DNA of 12,420 nucleotides from Opitutia bacterium (GTDB lineage Bacteria > Verrucomicrobiota > Verrucomicrobiia > Opitutales > UBA953). The notes under the pieces are model-generated. The model ran no database searches, had not been told where the DNA came from, and saw only the letters and a program-made list of their open reading frames with translations. Location of the stretch: assembly GCA_021204635.1 (NCBI GenBank), contig JAJPZB010000125.1:1-12420 (forward strand), written 5' to 3'. Position numbers and translations under genes: made by a program. This document shows positions 7,131-12,420 of the stretch, one piece after another. Numbering within the stretch: the stretch's first letter is position 1; every line of letters starts with the position of its first letter.

Positions 7131-8159
7131 TTATTTTTTTTTGCCCGCGGTTTCATCTTCGTCGGAATTGCCGGCGACCGCGCTTTCTGCCGGCGTTTCT
7201 GCGATTGGCGTCAGCGCGGTAAAATCGTCGATAATCTCGCGCGCGTCCTCGGGGATTGCGTCAATTTCTTCCTGTGTGGCACAGGGTCCGCGAAAGATTT
7301 CGCCGGCAGAACTCGTTCTCACGACAACTTCGCGCTCGCCTTGCCGCCCCGAGATCGTGACGGAGTTCCCGTTCCCGAAAAATGTCTGCGAAAACGCGTA
7401 AGTCTCGTCGCTTTGCTCGTCGTGAGCTTGCTGCATTTCAATTCTCAACCCTTCTTCGACGTGCGTCGGCACTTGCACGCGCTCGCGGAAACGTTCCAAA
7501 ACTGTGCGAACTTCCTCGGGCAGTTCGTTGCTCATGCGAATAGTAATCTTCTCGGGCGAGACGGAAATCCTGTTCCGCAGTTCACTGTTTCCCGAGATCG
7601 GAAATTCCTTCCCGTTCACGATGATTCTGACGTCGTCGGAATCCGGCAAAACGGGCACTGCGGCGAACTTGTTTCCGCGCTCAACGGCTTGCCCGCCGCG
7701 CACTTGCAGCGTCGCCACGGATTCGAATATTTCGCCGTCGCGCAGGAACGTGATTTTTACGTTGTCGCCGGGGCGGCACATTCTCATCAGCGCGGAAAAT
7801 TGATTTGGGAAAAAGAGGCGTTGGTCGTCAAAGGTCAACAGAACGTCGCCGGGCTTCAATCCGGCGCGGTCTGCGGGGGAATCTTTTTTTATATAAACGA
7901 CGTAGAGCCCGTATTTTTGCTCGGGCCACATTTGCGCGTTTCCGTGGAATGCGGCGCCAAAGAACGGGATCACGTTGCGGTCGAGCATCGCCGCGTCTTT
8001 GTTTATCTTGACGTCGGGCGATTGCGCCGGAGCCCTGCCGACGGGTGGATTTGCGGCGAATGCAGTGCCGGCAATGCATGTCGCTATTCCGGCGGCTGCG
8101 ACCGACGCCAACTTGGTTAGTTTTCCGGAAACTCCGGTCTTTGTCTGCTTCGTTCCCAT
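7131..8159 (-). CDS. Exported PDZ-domain protein of the sigma-factor operon
   Basis: The ATG at 8159 gives 342 residues; the frame stays open to a TTG at 8222 but that overlaps the upstream gene. A signal peptide ends near GTAFA (residue 35), so the protein is periplasmic. One PDZ domain lies at about 65-152, with the carboxylate-binding loop YGLYV, then DSPADRAGLKPGDVLLTFDD and a final strand VKITFLRDGEIFES. No serine-protease triad or membrane-bound protease motif is present, so this is a PDZ-only protein. The remaining part (about 160-342) is not recognised; it is hydrophilic, has EEVRTVLERFRERVQ near 236, and ends in an acidic tail with Lys-Lys-Lys. It lies 25 bp after the probable anti-sigma gene, with AGAGG 11 bases and AGAGA 4 bases upstream of the start. 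By analogy to DegS/RseP, whose PDZ domains sense envelope damage, it may bind C-termini of misfolded envelope proteins for the adjacent pathway; this is inference. Confidence 0.8.
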   Translation of the reverse strand: MGTKQTKTGVSGKLTKLASVAAAGIATCIAGTAFAANPPVGRAPAQSPDVKINKDAAMLDRNVIPFFGAAFHGNAQMWPEQKYGLYVVYIKKDSPADRAGLKPGDVLLTFDDQRLFFPNQFSALMRMCRPGDNVKITFLRDGEIFESVATLQVRGGQAVERGNKFAAVPVLPDSDDVRIIVNGKEFPISGNSELRNRISVSPEKITIRMSNELPEEVRTVLERFRERVQVPTHVEEGLRIEMQQAHDEQSDETYAFSQTFFGNGNSVTISGRQGEREVVVRTSSAGEIFRGPCATQEEIDAIPEDAREIIDDFTALTPIAETPAESAVAGNSDEDETAGKKK

Positions 8160-8184
8160 TAGTTCTCTGACCTCTGAAAAATCG

Positions 8185-8952
8185 TCAATAAACCGCCAAC
8201 ACAGTCGGGACAACTTCCTCAAACGGGCGGTGTTCGACGCAGGTTTTCTGCGTGTTCGGATCTTTCCAGCGCTGCGTATTCGTGTAGATATAGCGCACGG
8301 GGCGCACGATGGAGCCGTCTTGCTTTTCCTCGATCGGCATTTCCTCGACGGCGTAAATGGAATTTTCCGAGCTGACCAACTCGTAGTGCGGCGTGTTGTG
8401 TTCCGCTTCGTGTGCCACGAGATCGTCGAGCTTGGCGCCGGCGCTCTTTATCAACGCGGAATCCGCGTCTGCGACAATGTCTTCCAACTCGCGCCGGCGG
8501 TTTGTCGTGGTCGCCGGAACTGCGTTTCCGCTTGCGGCAATTTGCGTCCCCGCCGGAGATTGCGTCAGGGAAGAACTGCCGCTGTTTTGCCAGAGCAAAA
8601 TCCCCGCCGCTCCGATGCCGACGGTTGCAGCGGCGGAAATCCAGCGCGAAAAGCGGCTTGCGAGCCCGCGGCGTTCCCGTTGCGGAAACTGAATTGCGAC
8701 GCCTTTGCCCGCGCTTTCATCTTCCAATGCGGCGGCGACAGCGGCGAAGAATTTTTCGCTCGGTTCGACGGGCTTCAACGATTTGAGGCGGCGTTCGATT
8801 TCTTCGATCTCGTGTTCGTCCGCGTTTTCGCGAGCGGTTTCCGCCTCGGCGTTCATGGCATTTTCGATCGCCGCGAAAAACTTATCGGACGGCTTCCGCA
8901 GTTGAATCCTCTTCAGCTGTTCTTCGAAATTCTCAATGTCGGCGTTGTTCAT
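8185..8952 (-). CDS. Probable transmembrane anti-sigma factor with a duplicated N-terminal motif
   Basis: This 255-residue protein has no hit I can name with certainty, but its context and topology are those of an anti-sigma factor. Its ATG overlaps the sigma-factor stop in ATGA, so translation is coupled. The cytoplasmic N-terminus (1-103) holds a tandem repeat of 43-residue period: LKRIQLRKPSDKFFAAI at 13-29 and LKSLKPVEPSEKFFAAV at 56-72, sharing L-K, P-S, K-F-F-A-A. One membrane helix lies at about 104-121 (ISAAATVGIGAAGILLW). The periplasmic part (122-255) has a low-complexity Ser/Thr/Ala linker and a C-terminal domain with RPVRYIYTNTQRWKDPN and a final EEVVPTVLAVY. No zinc-binding anti-sigma (HxxxCxxC) motif is present, so sigma binding would have to use another element, possibly the duplicated motif. 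Regulated release by proteolysis is plausible but not shown. Confidence 0.75.
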   Translation of the reverse strand: MNNADIENFEEQLKRIQLRKPSDKFFAAIENAMNAEAETARENADEHEIEEIERRLKSLKPVEPSEKFFAAVAAALEDESAGKGVAIQFPQRERRGLASRFSRWISAAATVGIGAAGILLWQNSGSSSLTQSPAGTQIAASGNAVPATTTNRRRELEDIVADADSALIKSAGAKLDDLVAHEAEHNTPHYELVSSENSIYAVEEMPIEEKQDGSIVRPVRYIYTNTQRWKDPNTQKTCVEHRPFEEVVPTVLAVY

Positions 8953-9452
8953 ATTTTCTTCCCTTTCAGGTGTTTTCGTAGGCCGTCCAAGGCATAGCGG
9001 TATCGAGAGGCGGCGGTATTTTGCGAGATATTTAGTTCTTTTGCGATTTGGTCGAACGTCAGTTCGCCCCAGATTTTCATCACGACGACTTCGCGTTGTT
9101 CTGCCGGCAGTTTTTGCAATGCAGCGTCCAAAACTCGCGCTTCATCGTCATCGCTAAGCTCGAAAGAAACCGTTCGTTCCCCGAGTTCGTAGGACTGCGT
9201 TTCGCGATTTACGCGTCGCGCGCGGGAACGTCCGAGATCTATCGCTGCCCGGCGAATCGATGTAATAATCAGCGCCTCAGGGCTTCCCTCGAGATGCCGT
9301 TGGTGTTTCCAGTAGCGCACGAACGCCTCTTGCAAAACATCCTCCGCATCGGCATAGGAGTTGGTCCATTGGCGGGCGCACAGCAACAGGCGGCGGCTGT
9401 TTGCGCGCAACCACGTTTGCCAGTCATCTTGTGCGAGGGCTTTTTCAGACAT
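8949..9452 (-). CDS. ECF-type RNA polymerase sigma factor
   Basis: The ATG at 9452 gives 167 residues; a TTG at 9464 in the same frame would add four. Region 2 includes NSYADAEDVLQEAFVRYWKH (31-50), the usual core-binding and -10-recognition helices. Region 4 (about 106-163) has LQKLPAEQREVVVMKIWGEL followed by the helix-turn-helix TFDQIAKELNISQNTAASRY, which reads the -35 element. Region 3 is absent, as in ECF sigma factors; the linker is acidic. It is the first gene of a three-gene operon and overlaps the probable anti-sigma gene by 4 bp. The SQNTAASRYRYAL ending of region 4 is, as far as I remember, common in Verrucomicrobiota sigma factors. The signal is unknown; the PDZ partner suggests envelope stress. 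Autoregulation is typical of the class but no second copy of a candidate promoter was identified here. Confidence 0.9.
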   Translation of the reverse strand: MSEKALAQDDWQTWLRANSRRLLLCARQWTNSYADAEDVLQEAFVRYWKHQRHLEGSPEALIITSIRRAAIDLGRSRARRVNRETQSYELGERTVSFELSDDDEARVLDAALQKLPAEQREVVVMKIWGELTFDQIAKELNISQNTAASRYRYALDGLRKHLKGKKI

Positions 9453-9497
9453 TTGACTAATCAATAAAGCGCAGATTTGTGGGGCTTTTGTCTATGT

Positions 9498-9526
9498 ATT
9501 TTGTCTTGACAAATTAGGTTTGCCAA
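9498..9526 (-). promoter_or_regulatory. Candidate promoter of the sigma-factor operon
   Basis: On the minus strand TTGGCA (9526 to 9521) is followed after 17 bases by CAAAAT (9503 to 9498). That is 5 of 6 and 4 of 6 matches to the housekeeping consensus, and the leader to the ATG at 9452 would be about 40 bases. The spacer holds a perfect small inverted repeat (TTGTC, two bases, GACAA, at 9501-9512) that overlaps the -10 and could be an operator. This is pattern reading only. Confidence 0.35.
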
Positions 9527-9539
9527 AAAACGGCGCACC

Positions 9540-9563
9540 TGAAAAGCGGCGACATCGCCAAAA
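9540..9563 (-). terminator. Weak terminator-like hairpin after the ABC transporter operon
   Basis: Just past the permease stop, GGCGA (9559 to 9555 pairing with 9552 to 9548, with only two bases between) forms a short stem on the minus strand, followed by GCTTTTC. The stem is short and the T tract is poor, so the boundary between the transporter and sigma operons is uncertain. Confidence 0.25.
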
Positions 9564-9564
9564 T

Positions 9565-11277
9565 TTATTTGTCCAAGCCCCAGCGTTCGCGCAAGCGGCG
9601 TTCGATTGGCGCAAAGCAAAGCCTGTCCATCACGAGGCCGACAATGATGATCGCGAGCATCACCCCGTAAACCTTGCCGACATTCATTTCTTCGCGTCCC
9701 GCATTGAGCATCCAACCGAGGCCGATTCCGCTGAAAATATAAACGTAAATTTCCGCCGACATCAGCGATCGCCACGCAAACGCCCAACCTTGTTTCATGC
9801 CGGAAAAAATCATGGGCAACGCTGCGGGGAACATGACGCGCGTCCACAGGTGAAAGCGCTTCGAGCCCATCGTCTTTGCCGCGCGCAGGTAAAGCGGCGG
9901 CACGGAGCGTATCCCGCTCTCCGTCGCCAACATGAGCGACCACACCGAGCCCATCACGACAACAGTGAGAATCGCCCGCTCATCTTGCCCGAAGACAACG
10001 AGCGAAATCGGCACCCAGCAAACGCTTGGCAGCGCCTGCAAGCCCAGAGCGACAACGCCCAAGGTGTCGCGGAAAAATTTGCTCTGCGACAACAACAAAC
10101 CGAGCGGGAGCGCGAGAATGAAGCCAATCGCGTAGCCCAAAACCAAGCGCCGGAGCGTCACCCAGAGCGCGCTCAAAATCGAGAGATCGCAGATCCCGTC
10201 CCACAAAAATTTCCCGATATCCGAAGGCAACGGGAGCACGCCCGTGCCGGCGCCGTCGGAAAATTTTGTCGTTTGCGAAATCTCGTTGACGTCGATTTTT
10301 TCGGGAAGCATTCCCGTTTCAAATCCGTCGTTGACATATGCAGCGAGCGATTCCTTGTTGAGCTCGCCGACAAATTTGATCCGCGGAAACGCGTTGTTCA
10401 CTATTCTCATCGGAAACTCCGACTTCGTCTCGCGCGTGAGCGAGCGTTGCAGCAAAACCTTCGCCTCGTCGGGGTGAGAATTTATCCACGTCGTCAGTTC
10501 TTTGTGCGCCTTGACAAATTCGTCCATCAGCTTTCGGCGCTTCAAAATCGTGTTTTTCGACGCCGCCAAAACCGTCGTCACGGATTCGTAATCTTCCACG
10601 AAAACCCGCCCGCCTGCTTCCAATTCCAAGCGCGAGACCCAGGGCTCCACGGTCCACGCCGCGCACAGCGTGCCGGTTTTGAAAAGCGCCAACTGGTCGG
10701 GGTTTTTCGTCGGTGCAATCTGCACTTCGCCGTCGCCGGAGCTCTCCACCTTGATTCCGTTTTTAATCAGCCACGCGCGGCAGGAAACGTCTTGCGTGTT
10801 CCCGAGTTGCGGCGTCGCGATTTTTTCCCCGATAAAATCCTGCGCCCGCGTTCCGGTAAAAGTCCGGCTCACGACGAGCGCCGCGCCGCCTTCAGCGCTG
10901 CCGCTCACGATTCGCACGTCGCCGTTGCGCCTCGCGTATGCGTTGATCGCCGGCGAGGGTCCCACATAGGAAAGGTCGATCGAGCCAATTGTCAGCCCCT
11001 CCATCGCCGACGGCCCCGCGTTGTATGGTTGCCACAAAATCTTTGTTCCCGCCGGCAACCTCGCGCCAAACCACGAATTGCCCTCATATTCCATCTGTAT
11101 CGCGATGAGCGCCTGCGCGTGCGTGATGTTTGGGAAATAGCCGACGCGCAACTCGTTGTCGTCGTCATTCCCCTTGTTCAGCGAAAAATCCGCAAACCAG
11201 CCGCTGCGCCCAATAAATTCGAGCGCGCCGAGCACGACGGCAGCAAACACGATATAAAAAATTACCTTTTTCAGCAT
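9565..11277 (-). CDS. ABC transporter fusion: SsuA/TauA/NrtA-type binding domain plus permease
   Basis: This 570-residue protein joins two normally separate subunits. Residues 5-22 are an uncleaved hydrophobic anchor. Residues 42-345 are a NitT/TauT-class binding domain, recognised by RVGYFPNITHAQALIAIQ (44-61), YNAGPSAMEGLTIGSIDLSY (85-104), VGPSPAINAYA and IVSGSAEGGAALVVSR. Residues 360-570 are an SsuC/TauC-type permease with about five or six membrane segments and the ATPase-contact loop RAAKTMGSKRFHLWTRVMFP (465-484), then AALPMIFSGM. Substrates of this class are aliphatic sulfonates, taurine, nitrate or thiamin precursors; no desulfonation or nitrate enzymes lie nearby, so the substrate is open. 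The start is supported by AAAGGA eight bases upstream. It lies 42 bp after the ATPase gene, with which it forms a complete importer in two genes. A fused binding domain, two per dimeric transporter, recalls OpuA and GlnPQ. Confidence 0.88.
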   Translation of the reverse strand: MLKKVIFYIVFAAVVLGALEFIGRSGWFADFSLNKGNDDDNELRVGYFPNITHAQALIAIQMEYEGNSWFGARLPAGTKILWQPYNAGPSAMEGLTIGSIDLSYVGPSPAINAYARRNGDVRIVSGSAEGGAALVVSRTFTGTRAQDFIGEKIATPQLGNTQDVSCRAWLIKNGIKVESSGDGEVQIAPTKNPDQLALFKTGTLCAAWTVEPWVSRLELEAGGRVFVEDYESVTTVLAASKNTILKRRKLMDEFVKAHKELTTWINSHPDEAKVLLQRSLTRETKSEFPMRIVNNAFPRIKFVGELNKESLAAYVNDGFETGMLPEKIDVNEISQTTKFSDGAGTGVLPLPSDIGKFLWDGICDLSILSALWVTLRRLVLGYAIGFILALPLGLLLSQSKFFRDTLGVVALGLQALPSVCWVPISLVVFGQDERAILTVVVMGSVWSLMLATESGIRSVPPLYLRAAKTMGSKRFHLWTRVMFPAALPMIFSGMKQGWAFAWRSLMSAEIYVYIFSGIGLGWMLNAGREEMNVGKVYGVMLAIIIVGLVMDRLCFAPIERRLRERWGLDK

Positions 11278-11285
11278 CGGAAAAA

Positions 11286-11291
11286 TCCTTT
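11286..11291 (-). promoter_or_regulatory. Ribosome binding site of the binding-protein/permease fusion
   Basis: AAAGGA on the minus strand ends eight bases before the ATG at 11277. It supports the start that includes the N-terminal membrane anchor. Confidence 0.55.
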
Positions 11292-11319
11292 CTTTGTTGT
11301 CGCAAATCGCGCCGGAAAA

Positions 11320-12171
11320 TCACGCATCCACAAGGCTGCCGTTCTTTCCGAGGCTGCGTTTCAGCGCGGCGGTTATCGGAATTGACGTCCGCGACAATGC
11401 GGGGTCGTTGATGTCTCTCGGCCTCGGCAAATCCACGCGCATGTCTTGCCCTATGCGCCCGGGATTTGGGGAAATCAAAATTATGCGGTCGCCGAGGCAG
11501 GCGGCTTCGCGAATGTTGTGCGTGACGAAGACAATCGTTTTTTGCCGCTGCACGAAAATTCGCTGCAAATCGCCGTAGAGTTGCTCCCGCGTCAACGCGT
11601 CGAGCGCAGAAAAAGGCTCGTCCATGAGCAAAATTTTTGGGTTTGGGGCAAGGGCGCGCGCGAGCGCAACGCGCTGTTTCATGCCGCCGGAAAGTTGGTG
11701 CACGCTCGATTTGTAAAATTTTTCCAAGCCGACGAGGCTCAGGTAATACATCGCGACTTCCGCGCGCTCGGGATTCGTGAGATTGGGCTTCAATCGCAGG
11801 CCGAACATCACGTTTTGCAAAACGTCCAACCACGGAAACAACGCGGATTCCTGGAACATGACCATGCGGTCGCGCCCGGGTCCGGAAATCACTTCGCCGT
11901 CCATCAAAACCTCGCCCTCCGTCGGCGTTTCCAAGCCCGCGATGAGGTTGAGAATCGTGGATTTGCCGCACCCGCTCGGGCCTACGAGGCAGACAAATTC
12001 GCCCTCGGCAATGTTTAGCGAGATGTTGTCAAGTGCAAGAACGGCGCCTTGCCGCGCGCGAAACGTTTTGCTCACGCCCACGAGACTTATCTTCGCGGGC
12101 GCGACGCTCTCCGTCGCCAAACTTTGCGGGAGCGTGGAATTTTGGTTTGTGGTGGGCTCGACTTGGTTCAT
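11320..12171 (-). CDS. ABC transporter ATPase, SsuB/TauB/NrtD type
   Basis: This is a 283-residue cytoplasmic ATPase that powers the importer encoded next to it. All nucleotide-binding motifs are present: Walker A GPSGCGKST (64-72), Q-loop in FQES (106-109), signature LSGGMKQR (160-167), Walker B ILLMDEP (180-186) with Glu185, D-loop SALD (188-191) and the H-loop His218 in THNI. The sequence FQESALFPWLDVLQNVMFGL and the ending typical of SsuB/TauB place it in the nitrate/sulfonate/taurine class. The first 26 residues are a polar Thr/Gln/Pro-rich extension beyond the usual start of the fold. The upstream frame stays open to the window edge without a stop, so the exact start is uncertain; the ATG at 12171 has no clear Shine-Dalgarno site. 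The stop is 42 bp before the binding-protein/permease fusion. Confidence 0.9.
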   Translation of the reverse strand: MNQVEPTTNQNSTLPQSLATESVAPAKISLVGVSKTFRARQGAVLALDNISLNIAEGEFVCLVGPSGCGKSTILNLIAGLETPTEGEVLMDGEVISGPGRDRMVMFQESALFPWLDVLQNVMFGLRLKPNLTNPERAEVAMYYLSLVGLEKFYKSSVHQLSGGMKQRVALARALAPNPKILLMDEPFSALDALTREQLYGDLQRIFVQRQKTIVFVTHNIREAACLGDRIILISPNPGRIGQDMRVDLPRPRDINDPALSRTSIPITAALKRSLGKNGSLVDA

Positions 12172-12342
12172 TGTCGCGGAGGGATAATCAATTCCCGAGT
12201 TGTTTCGGTTTGTTGTGGGAGTTGGGGAGCAGAGCGGGGAATTGCGACGATTTTGCCAGAATGCGCGCCTGCGTGGAATGCAAAACTTATCGCCCGCGCA
12301 ACCCGGGAAAATTTTCGGGGTTGGTGGCGGGTTGGTGGAGGC
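12172..12342 (-). promoter_or_regulatory. Leader of the ABC operon, no clear promoter
   Basis: This region should hold the promoter of the transporter operon, but no convincing -35/-10 pair was found on the minus strand; a GATTAT near the ATG lacks a partner. The inverted-repeat-like stretch GGGAAAATTTTC (12305-12316) lies at its distal end and is followed by GGGG and G/T-rich sequence. On the minus strand the frame of the ATPase is open through the whole region. No RNA gene or riboswitch is recognisable. Confidence 0.3.
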
Positions 12343-12403
12343 GCGGGTTAGTGGTGGGTTAGTGGTGGGTTGGTGGTGAGATCGTGGAGGCTTGGGTCTG
12401 TGG
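12343..12403 (+). repeat. Right copy of the GGGTTAGTGGT-type repeat, with a 3 x 11-base tandem
   Basis: Positions 12345-12377 are three tandem 11-base units: GGGTTAGTGGT, GGGTTAGTGGT and GGGTTGGTGGT (one change). GCGGG overlaps the start and GTCTGTGG lies at 12396-12403. The same elements occur in inverted orientation at 138-186. Strand composition is extreme: the plus strand from 12317 to the end is almost only G and T with few A and C. GGG tracts at 12329, 12345, 12356 and 12367 could allow a G-quadruplex with long loops. Confidence 0.65.
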
Positions 12404-12420
12404 CGGGGCGGTGGTGGCTC

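Noticed and set aside
7122..8997. Two long plus-strand open frames (7122-8120 and 7975-8997) opposite the PDZ and anti-sigma genes
   Set aside because: They overlap each other and the minus-strand genes, whose signal peptide, PDZ and membrane helix are clear. The plus frames have Cys/Arg-rich shadow composition.
9520..11385. A 621-codon open frame on the plus strand opposite the binding-protein/permease fusion, longer than the gene itself
   Set aside because: The translation is rich in Arg, His and Pro with no domain pattern, while the minus-strand frame has clear binding-protein and permease motifs. It is an antisense shadow of biased codon use.
11165..11971. A 268-codon minus-strand frame inside the ATPase gene in another frame
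   Set aside because: The other frame holds every ABC ATPase motif. This one is Arg/His-rich without motifs.
12345..12377. The three 11-base units as a CRISPR array or telomere repeat
   Set aside because: There are no spacers and the unit is too short for CRISPR. Only three units exist and the position is not a demonstrated chromosome end.

Overview
The window reads as a stretch of a gut- or host-associated bacterial chromosome, most likely from Verrucomicrobiota (Opitutales-like) or a close PVC relative. That is an inference from gene content: a secreted sialidase with an N-terminal BNR-associated domain, an ECF sigma factor of the NTAASRYRYAL type, weak or absent Shine-Dalgarno sites before most genes, and moderate-to-high GC. 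No rRNA, tRNA or other phylogenetic marker is present, so the placement is tentative. All eleven convincing genes lie on the minus strand, so transcription runs from right to left. No tRNA, rRNA, CRISPR array, integrase or insertion sequence was seen.

From the right end (5' side) to the left: positions 12172-12420 hold a G/T-rich repeat region and the leader of an ABC transporter operon. The operon has an ATPase (11320-12171) and one polypeptide that fuses a NitT/TauT/SsuA-type substrate-binding domain to its permease (9565-11277). Next comes a three-gene regulatory operon: an ECF sigma factor (8949-9452), a membrane-spanning probable anti-sigma factor that overlaps it by 4 bp (8185-8952), and an exported PDZ-only protein (7131-8159). 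A strong hairpin at 7006-7037 follows.

The next block starts with a secreted sialidase that keeps all the expected catalytic residues (5314-6927). It continues with a RecO-like DNA repair protein (4634-5302) and then an envelope cassette: a COG3014 lipoprotein (3161-4591), a YcfL/DUF1425 lipoprotein (2669-3127), an LpoB-type PBP activator lipoprotein (2038-2628) and a long M48 membrane metallopeptidase with a TerB-like C-terminal tail (204-2027). The gaps are 10 to 42 bp, so sialidase to M48 could be one transcript. A terminator-like hairpin follows M48.

The genes suggest an envelope-focused neighbourhood: lipoprotein regulators of peptidoglycan synthesis with a membrane protease, a trans-envelope stress-signalling unit, a sialic-acid-releasing exoenzyme and an importer for a small organic anion. 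The two ends of the window carry diverged copies, in opposite orientation, of one GGGTTAGTGGT-type repeat. The leftmost ~90 bases are homopolymer runs that look like a poor-quality contig edge.
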